DNA of 64,000 nucleotides from Sphingomonas aerolata (GTDB lineage Bacteria; Pseudomonadota; Alphaproteobacteria; Sphingomonadales; Sphingomonadaceae). The notes under the pieces were generated by a model, which searched no databases, was not told the DNA's origin, and saw only the letters and a list, made by a program, of their open reading frames with translations. The stretch is from the NCBI RefSeq assembly GCF_003046295.1, contig NZ_PZZN01000003.1:620001-684000 (forward strand), written 5' to 3'. This document shows, one piece after another, positions 58,841 through 64,000 of this stretch (its first letter is position 1; each line of letters starts with the position of its first letter). The translations under genes and the position numbers were made by a program.

Positions 58841-58874
58841 CAGCCGCCAACCTTTCGAGGTTGGCGGCTGTTTT
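58841..58874 (+). terminator. Intrinsic terminator of the PEP-CTERM gene
   Basis: Perfect 12-bp stem CAGCCGCCAACC / GGTTGGCGGCTG with a six-base loop (TTTCGA) and TTTT after it, 41 bases past the stop codon. Confidence 0.93.
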
Positions 58875-58970
58875 CATTTGAATCCAGCGCGATTGCGGCT
58901 GCGGAGGGATTGATGTGGCGCGACGACCGCCGTTGACCGACACCTAAGCGTACGGTCAGGCGCGAACTGG

Positions 58971-59026
58971 TCGAAGTCGACTTCCTTATGCCGTCCACAG
59001 CCACGGAGCAGATCTATGGTCCGGAT
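58971..59026 (+). repeat. 56-nt coding-like repeat, copy 2
   Basis: Partner of 57611-57666. It lies in an open frame (RRELVEVDFLMPSTATEQIYG ... SGQTSTE) that has no start codon, so it looks like the tail of a lost gene. Confidence 0.55.
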
Positions 59027-59600
59027 ACCGAGGGACCACATGGGTCGGGTCTAAGTGGTCAAACGTCAACGGAGTGACAATGCAGAAAATCCAATAAGAG
59101 CCGCGCTCATTGAGACCGTCAACGGTCGCGTAGACACACCAGCGGTCCGCCTAACCCTGCGCTGTCTCTGACATCACTGCCCCGAGCGCCGGCCCCTCGT
59201 GTTCTTTTGGAAAGCCGCGCAGCAGGATAGCGAAATTGGTCGGTGCCAGAGTGTGACGGCCTCATTCAACGGCACTGTGCGGCAGCTGCGTCGGTCCGGC
59301 ACATATACCGTAGTCGGCAATACGCGGGCTAGCATTGGCATCAAGAATTTTCAGTTAATCCACTTTAACCGCGTGGAGTTGCAATTACTAAACAGATTCA
59401 ATGCATAAATCCCCTTGTCGAAAGACAAGCACTTTCAAATCTGGGGGTTCAAATGCGCTACTGGCCAATCGGCAAGCCCATTCGGGGTTAACTTTGCCAT
59501 CAGCTTGGGGATCACTATTGGCGTCATTGACGTATCCTTCAGGGTGCAAAGCAATGCGTTACTAGGCCAATGGTGACCCTTACAACGGCTGAAGCTTAAA

Positions 59601-59630
59601 ATGCCCGGCTTTCCGAGCCGGGCATTTTTT
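59601..59630. terminator. Intrinsic terminator, possibly bidirectional
   Basis: Ten-base perfect stem ATGCCCGGCT / AGCCGGGCAT with a five-base loop, six T on the right (including the last stem base) and AAA on the left. No obvious gene is attached on the left. Confidence 0.8.
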
Positions 59631-59759
59631 GTGTTCACGACCGCGTCATATCCTTTGCCGGACTCTCATCGGTGCATTTGCGAAAAAGCAAGGCCAAGAG
59701 GTTTCACTGCCTTTTGCATGGCTGTGTGCGCAGTCTTAAACCGCCCGCCTACCAGATAG

Positions 59760-60194
59760 CCAGTTAAAGGCGTTCGTTACGCCGAACTACTGCGACGGCC
59801 CTTCGTTGATCGCATCGACTTTCCGAACGAGGACACGAGCAAGAGCAACCGCCGCAGGGAGTGCATGCTATGCGCGCCTGGCGTAGCGGTCGAGCTGCGC
59901 TTCGAGCCGAGCAACCCATACGACGGAAACGCCGTTGCCATATTTAGCGAGCGCGGCACCCAACTGGGCTATGTCAGCGCAGAGCGCGCGCCGCTGATCG
60001 GCAAGCGGATAAAGGAAGGCGAGGCGATCGCCGTCTTTCAGACGATGCACGGAAGCGGGGTGCCTACCCTGCCCGACCCGGTCCCCGATGCTTTAAAGCG
60101 CCCACCTCCCCGCCAGGCTCGGCCGGCGCAGCGACCGGTCTACGATCCCCACGCCTTTTACCCTGACAAGGAAGGCCCCGAATTCGGCGTTTAA
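59760..60194 (+). pseudogene. HIRAN-domain protein lacking a start codon
   Basis: HIRAN domains bind DNA ends or stalled forks. The frame is open from 59760, right after an in-frame TAG (59757-59759), and reads RIDFPNEDTSKSNRRRECMLCAPG, then ELRFEPSNPYDGNAVAIFSERG, QLGYVSAERAPLIG and a tail ending DPHAFYPDKEGPEFGV. The conserved beginning lies before the first ATG (59865), and no ATG, GTG or TTG precedes it. Either the gene lost its start, or a truncated 109-aa product starts at 59865. Confidence 0.6.
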
Positions 60195-60401
60195 CATCGG
60201 GGTTGCGGCCCGGTTTGACCTATGTTTTCAATATGAAGCCCAGCAATTTCGTCCCGTACTATGATCGACTCCTAGGGCAAAGGCTGGGGCTGACGAACGC
60301 GACACGATCGCTAAGGCCCGCGAAGATAGATTTGGGAAACGGGACGCCCTCAAAGCAATGCGTGCCGCACTGCTCGAGATGGTGCCTGAATCGCACTCTG
60401 G

Positions 60402-60632
60402 TTACCGAACTTCCGATCCAGCTGAACTGTCCGCAGACACTGCAAACACGTTCCACCCTGGCAAGATAGTGCCAGCGGCCGCGCAAGAGCGGTAGGCGTC
60501 ATTCTCGGCATGGTGAAGTGCATCGGCTAAGAAAGAGGCCACAAGCGGATTGTTAGATACGTCGGCGACGTGAAGCGCCCAAGCGATCGCGGAACGCAAG
60601 ATTTCTGCGTCGTGTCCAAAGGGCGTGTTCAT
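60402..60632 (-). CDS. Small hypothetical protein
   Basis: A 76-aa frame from ATG 60632 (MNTPFGHDAEILRSAIAWAL). The first 45 residues form a plausible amphipathic helical pair (LRSAIAWALHVADVSNNPLVASFLADALHHAE); the rest looks less protein-like. No family recognised. A plus-strand frame without a start (60265-60495, KAREDRFGKRDALKAMRAALLEM) overlaps its end and could be a remnant of another gene. Confidence 0.4.
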   Translation of the reverse strand: MNTPFGHDAEILRSAIAWALHVADVSNNPLVASFLADALHHAENDAYRSCAAAGTILPGWNVFAVSADSSAGSEVR

Positions 60633-60753
60633 GGGGCGGCTTGTTACAAAGCGAATTCTTGGGAGCCAAGCTCGCGTTCGGCATACAAGGTTAAGATTAA
60701 CCTAGGTTATTTTCCGTAAGGACCCAAGTCAGCCTGACTGAACGCGCTGCCAG

Positions 60754-60963
60754 CTATACTGGTGAGCAAGGATCTGAATGGGGCACCTGACCGATCGCGT
60801 CACGCTGTTGCCGGCGTGCCGAGGTGCACCCAGCGAGCAGCTGATCGGATAGGACTGACGCCGCTTCGATGTCGAGCGTGACAGCAACGCCCGGCCCATC
60901 GATCAGCACCCTCCCCTCGTTTGCTGAGACGTTCAGAATTTCCGGACGCAAGGAACGCAGCAT
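60754..60963 (-). CDS. Small hypothetical protein, intact copy of a duplicated gene
   Basis: About 69 aa from ATG 60963 (MLRSLRPEILNVSANEGRVL). A beta-strand region IDGPGVAVTLDIEAA is followed by a helix SVLSDQLLAG. Function unknown. A second, colinear copy with a stop codon lies at 63607-63780. The duplication and shared residues (NVSA, IDGPG, AVT, DIEAAS, DQLL, SARRQ) indicate a real gene. Confidence 0.6.
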   Translation of the reverse strand: MLRSLRPEILNVSANEGRVLIDGPGVAVTLDIEAASVLSDQLLAGCTSARRQQRDAIGQVPHSDPCSPV

Positions 60964-61191
60964 GCCAATTCTCCCGTAGACCAATCAGCGACCAGTGGCG
61001 GCAGATCGTTCCGGGTATTGATCCACGGCAGGACGATACTCAGTGACCGAGATCGCTTGCCTCCTGTTGAGGGAGGCCCTGAGTTTGGAGCGGAGCAGCG
61101 CGCTAGCTAGGTCAGAAAACGTCAGTCCCAGTGACGCTCTTGCATACGAAGGTCGATCGTATACTTTCGGTCGAATTGCAGGAGTCGAACG

Positions 61192-61452
61192 ATGAAATAT
61201 CGCGTTGCAGTTGCGCTGATCCTCACTCCCATTGGCGTAAAGGCGCAAACGTCAGAAGCCCCTGCCAAGGCCGTAGAGGCGCCAGCCAAAGCGAAGAAGA
61301 TCTGCCGGTCAATGACTCCGACGGGCTCCTTCATGGCCACGCGCGTCTGCAATTCAGCTGCAGCGTGGCGCAAATTTGATGGGATTACTGCCGACGGCGC
61401 GCAGCAGACCCGGGATGTCTATCGAATGCCTACGACCGGCGTGCCGCACTGA
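61192..61452 (+). CDS. Small secreted protein with two-Cys motif
   Basis: An 86-aa protein with a signal peptide (MKYRVAVALILTPIGVKA), an Ala/Glu/Lys linker and a domain KKICRSMTPTGSFMATRVCNSAAAWRKF containing two Cys 15 residues apart, possibly a disulfide. Similar short proteins with KxCR...TRxC are, from memory, common in sphingomonads. ATG 61192 is preceded by AGGAG. Function unknown. Confidence 0.7.
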   Translation: MKYRVAVALILTPIGVKAQTSEAPAKAVEAPAKAKKICRSMTPTGSFMATRVCNSAAAWRKFDGITADGAQQTRDVYRMPTTGVPH

Positions 61453-61453
61453 A

Positions 61454-61486
61454 TTGGATGAGGAAGGGCCGGAGTTCGGGGCTTAG
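61454..61486 (+). pseudogene. HIRAN-protein tail fragment
   Basis: A short in-frame piece reading LDEEGPEFGA then TAG, matching the last residues of HIRAN proteins (compare PDKEGPEFGV at the end of 60194). It directly follows the secreted protein gene. Too short to stand alone; best read together with the other tail at 63558-63602. Confidence 0.4.
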
Positions 61487-61603
61487 CCTGGAGGTTGCTC
61501 AGTACCGTAGATTAAGACACGATAAGGTGAGGGATAAGCCCAAGCTCACCAACGCGGAAATAACAGCGGCGGATGCCCAATTCCCGCACCACGCGGCGCG
61601 AAC

Positions 61604-62134
61604 GTGGGCCACCTAGGCCGATGTGTTTCCCGATATCAAGAATGCGATGACTTTATCGAATTTGTTTTTCTCTCAATGTGGGATGGGCCAATTCGTCCAC
61701 AAATGCGTGCAGTCTACAGCGCCCTCGGGAACAGAAATTTGGTCACTCGCTGCAAAGTCATTACGAAAGCGATTGAAGCTGGCCCGACGCCTAAGCTAGC
61801 TGCCGACTGGAAAGTTCTGGTCGCCGCCCTCAGGCAGGGGGCCGACAGACGTGCGGAATATGCTCACGCCCGTTCTGTCACCTTCGGCGGGGGCATTGCC
61901 ATTGAGATTGACGAAATAACCGGCTTGGGAGTCGGGCATCGGCGGCTAGGACCGCGCGAGATGCAGCTGCGACGTTCAAAACTTAATGACGAAAGGGTTT
62001 GGACCTTGAGCGGGCTGGTCGATGAATATCGACGCCTGACCGACCTTCTCGCCCATATCCAAGCGTTCGCGGGTAGGTCACGGGATGCCTCTGATGCATC
62101 GCGTCCAAAGGCGGCTCCTGGTCATGGCGTGTAG
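61604..62134 (+). CDS. Hypothetical cytoplasmic protein
   Basis: A 176-aa frame from GTG 61604, or from the internal ATG of MWDGPIRPQMRAVYS. Predicted mainly helical (NRNLVTRCKVITKAIEAG, PKLAADWKVLVAALRQGADRRAEYAHARSV) with a beta segment (GGGIAIEIDEITGLGVG). No signal peptide or membrane helix. No family recognised. Its last 57 bases overlap the minus-strand lipoprotein remnant, so one of the two ends is not real. Confidence 0.55.
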   Translation: MGHLGRCVSRYQECDDFIEFVFLSMWDGPIRPQMRAVYSALGNRNLVTRCKVITKAIEAGPTPKLAADWKVLVAALRQGADRRAEYAHARSVTFGGGIAIEIDEITGLGVGHRRLGPREMQLRRSKLNDERVWTLSGLVDEYRRLTDLLAHIQAFAGRSRDASDASRPKAAPGHGV

Positions 62135-62506
62135 ACTCGTCCAGTGTGAAACGCCCTCTCCGACCATCTGGTCGAGGTGGGTCCAGCGCTCCGGCCGCTC
62201 ACGGCGCACCGTGGAATCGGCTGAGGTGGTTGTTGTAGTGGTCCCGGAGCGGTTCACGTCCTTGGCGCGGTTTTCGCGTTCTTCGTCGAGCGCGACATGC
62301 ACCGCTTTCGAATAGGTTTCTTCCGCCCGAAGGTCGACCTCAAGGGCAGCCAGCCGCTCCTCAAGGTTCGTAACTTTGTCCTAGAGCGGGGAGATGGCGT
62401 CTTCTGATACGTCTTCTGCGATCGCCATCGTTGCATCGTGCGCGATCTACTGTTCCTTACATCCGATCAGCGCCAGCGACATCGCGACTAGTATTAAAAC
62501 CCGCAT
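62078..62506 (-). pseudogene. Lipoprotein gene interrupted by two amber codons
   Basis: From ATG 62506 the frame reads MRVLILVAMSLALIGCKEQ (lipobox LIGC), TAG at 62447-62449, IAHDATMAIAEDVSEDAISPL, TAG at 62381-62383, then DKVTNLEERLAALEVDLRAEE and a charged helix to 62078. Signal peptide, lipobox and coiled coil are all in one frame of 143 codons with no frameshift, so the two TAG codons look like point mutations. An upstream GGGGAAG could be the ribosome site. Confidence 0.6.
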
Positions 62507-63557
62507 AGCACTTCCCCGCGCCCCCAAGATCCGAGGATAGGTACACGAGCTCCAGCACTCCTGCATTTAGGATTGAGGGTGTCGATGATCATGCGCCGCT
62601 CGCATGCGCCGCGAGGGCCGCAGCGGCGATTTCCTGCAATGCCGCCGCCTGACAGTGGAATCGGATGCCGCAATCTGATTGAGCGCCGAGAGAAGCTGCT
62701 CATTGCGCGCGCACAACGCCGCTTTAGTCATGCTGGCACGAAGCGGCGGATTCCCGACACGTCGGCCGCGCATAACCGTCGCAGATTAGGCGTTCCGGGG
62801 GCGGCTCAGGGGGTATTTCGAATTACCCTCGCCCAATATCCCCGCAAGGCCATCCGAACATGCTGCTGGCGATTCCCAAACCTTCCGGCCGTTGCCGCAC
62901 CTGATGCGCGGCAACGCCTTGTCTCGCGCGATCTGACAGGATCCGGAGGCTCTCCCGGTGACCAACGATCGCGCGCGCCCAGTGCCCGCTCGTCGGCGTT
63001 GAGGACAATCGCGCGGTGGCGGCGTTCCTCCGCTGGCAGGCGTCGCGGCGAACCGCGAGTGACGTGCTGGTTCAGCTAGGCGGCGTTTCGCCCTATCATC
63101 GTAGGGAGGCTAGCGAGGCTCCTGCCTGCTCTTTCGCGTGCTCGGGCAGTCGATCTTGTGGGGATTACATTCTTATTGAACGCATCCGGGCAGCGAATCA
63201 GGATCGCACCTGAACTCCATCGTGCCGTTTTTGTTCTCAATCAGTTTGCAACTACCCGCCAGCTGCGAGTGCAGAAAGATAAGGACAATCAAGCAGCTCG
63301 GGGAGCCTCGACGTCACCCGGTGGCCAGCCTAGCCCGTCATCAAATAAATGACTGTTGGGTCACTCTTGATGTCTTGTTAACCATACAAAAACAGGACTT
63401 ATTGCGCGCTATGACGGTGCGAAACGCGCCGCGGAGCAGAGGATGTTTCAATGGTAATGATCCTGGTGGGCTGGGCCGGCTCTTCCGTCGCAGCGTTTCT
63501 CGGTCTCGGGTACGCCGCTCACAAGCTCAAGCACGTATGAAACAGGGACCGGGCTAA
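62507..63557. other. Gene-poor, decayed stretch
   Basis: About 1050 bases of overlapping short frames without family signals. On the minus strand, a frame starting MTKAALCARNEQLLSALNQIA (near 62731) seems to continue after a frameshift as AALQEIAAAALAAHASGA, which may be a small broken gene. Nothing else is supportable. Confidence 0.5.
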
Positions 63558-63602
63558 GATCCACACGCGTTCTATCCGGACGAGGACGGGCTCGACCGGG
63601 GA
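63558..63602 (+). pseudogene. HIRAN-protein tail fragment, second copy
   Basis: Reads DPHAFYPDEDGLDRG, the same end sequence as the HIRAN gene at 59760-60194 (DPHAFYPDKEGPEFG). The body of the domain is missing. It stands just before the degraded copy of the small gene at 63607-63780, in the same order as the HIRAN gene and the intact copy. Confidence 0.5.
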
Positions 63603-63606
63603 GGCG

Positions 63607-63780
63607 ACCGAGAGCGTCGAGCGACTGACGACGGGCCGACTTGCGCCTACCGAGCAGTTGATCGGTAGGGACGGACGCCGCCTCTATGTCGCGCGTGACG
63701 GCTCAGCCGGGTCCGTCGATCGGCACCCTCGCCTCCTTCGCCGAGACGTTCAGAGCTTCAGACTGCACCTTCGACTGCAT
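63607..63780 (-). pseudogene. Degraded copy of the small gene at 60754-60963
   Basis: From ATG 63780 it reads MQSKVQSEALNVSAKEARVPIDGPG, TGA at 63703-63705, then AVTRDIEAASVPTDQLLG. It aligns without gaps to the intact copy over about 50 codons. The stop replaces the Val after IDGPG. Confidence 0.65.
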
Positions 63781-63782
63781 GG

Positions 63783-64000
63783 CCAAACGCGATGCCATTT
63801 CTGGTCATCGATCACGATCATGCGTGTCCGATGGCGCTTCCCATCGGTAAGATCATGAGGCGCGGCGACCGCCTGTTGCGACACCGCATCCGTCACGATC
63901 GGGCCGGAAAACTTCCGTCGGGAAGTGGAGCAGCTGCACCTTTCCCGATCGGTAGGGGAACCTAGACCACTCCCGCCGCTTGCTCAGGGAAATTCGCATC
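63783..64000. other. Window end, nothing identifiable
   Basis: The last 218 bases contain only short frames. No gene, RNA or repeat of the families above is seen. Confidence 0.6.

Larger units (their letters stand above)
58875..59717. other. Stretch without identifiable genes
   Basis: About 840 bases. It contains copy 2 of the 56-nt repeat and an isolated terminator at 59601-59630. A short frame from ATG 59453 (MRYWPIGKPIRG) continues in the next frame as VNFAISLGITIGVIDVSF up to the terminator; this could be a small gene with one frameshift, but that is speculative. Confidence 0.55.

Noticed and set aside
59453..59576. Possible small gene MRYWPIGKPIRG with a frameshift, just before a terminator
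   Set aside because: The terminator is real, but the peptide has no known relatives to me and needs a frameshift. Kept only as a note in the stretch description.
60265..60495. Plus-strand frame with KAREDRFGKRDALKAMRAALLEM
   Set aside because: Looks protein-like, but has no start codon and overlaps a minus-strand frame. It could be a remnant; the evidence is too thin for its own entry.
52290..64000. CRISPR array, toxin-antitoxin or known anti-phage system in the accessory region
   Set aside because: I looked for regularly spaced repeats and for typical paired small genes or nuclease, helicase and reverse transcriptase motifs. None was found; the repeats present are few and irregular.
52213..64000. 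Attachment-site direct repeat of the tRNA 3' end
   Set aside because: Scanning by eye for the T-arm and CCA end sequence in the rest of the window found no convincing second copy. It may lie beyond the right edge.

Overview
The window is a high-GC alphaproteobacterial chromosome segment, most likely from a Sphingomonas-like bacterium (order Sphingomonadales). Support for this comes from the CckA hybrid kinase, the pckA/ChvI-ChvG/HprK/RapZ/EIIA/HPr cluster, tandem secreted M13 peptidases, a PExxxWA-CTERM protein and a HIRAN-type small protein. I made these assignments by reading motifs and gene order; no database search was run.

Bases 1 to about 52,300 are conserved core genome. In order: purM (5' truncated)-purN; a minus-strand group pepA-holC-ndk-GNAT; lptD-surA-pdxA-rsmA (outer-membrane biogenesis plus 16S rRNA methylation); an RsmB-type methyltransferase with a TPR protein; guaB; an SPFH/NfeD pair; pckA divergent from chvI-chvG-hprK-rapZ-EIIA-ptsH; a SpoU methyltransferase; rmuC; def; recR divergent from fmt-truA; a minus-strand block ilvD-lipoprotein-nnr-rlmD; cckA with a single-domain response regulator; two M13 metallopeptidases; dapA-smpB-DUF2062; a soluble lytic transglycosylase, greB, DoxX and an NYN protein; a HisKA_2 kinase; ettA; an M28 peptidase; a small Asp/Asn-rich lipoprotein; and a tRNA with anticodon CAT.

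Two dispersed palindromic repeat families lie in this core. Family A (core CCCCGGCCTTCGCCGGGG flanked by CCAACTGG) has seven copies here, and one inverted pair sits in frame inside the coding sequence of nnr. Family B (CGTCATCCTGACG-type nested palindromes) has three loci.

From the tRNA gene to the end (52,213-64,000) the window is an accessory region. It holds phage-like remnants directly after the tRNA, a flippase plus WcaK-like pyruvyltransferase pair of lower GC, an orphan membrane protein flanked by 72-nt repeats, an FxDxF PEP-CTERM protein, a HIRAN-domain gene with extra tail fragments, a duplicated small ORF whose second copy has a stop codon, and a lipoprotein gene broken by two amber codons. 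Long stretches have no recognisable gene. It reads as a decaying integration hot spot with a few intact cargo genes.

The most interesting points are the palindromic element inside nnr, the absence of any ordinary start codon for hprK, and the partly duplicated, stop-codon-riddled region after the tRNA. I did not find a clearly new defence or biosynthetic system.
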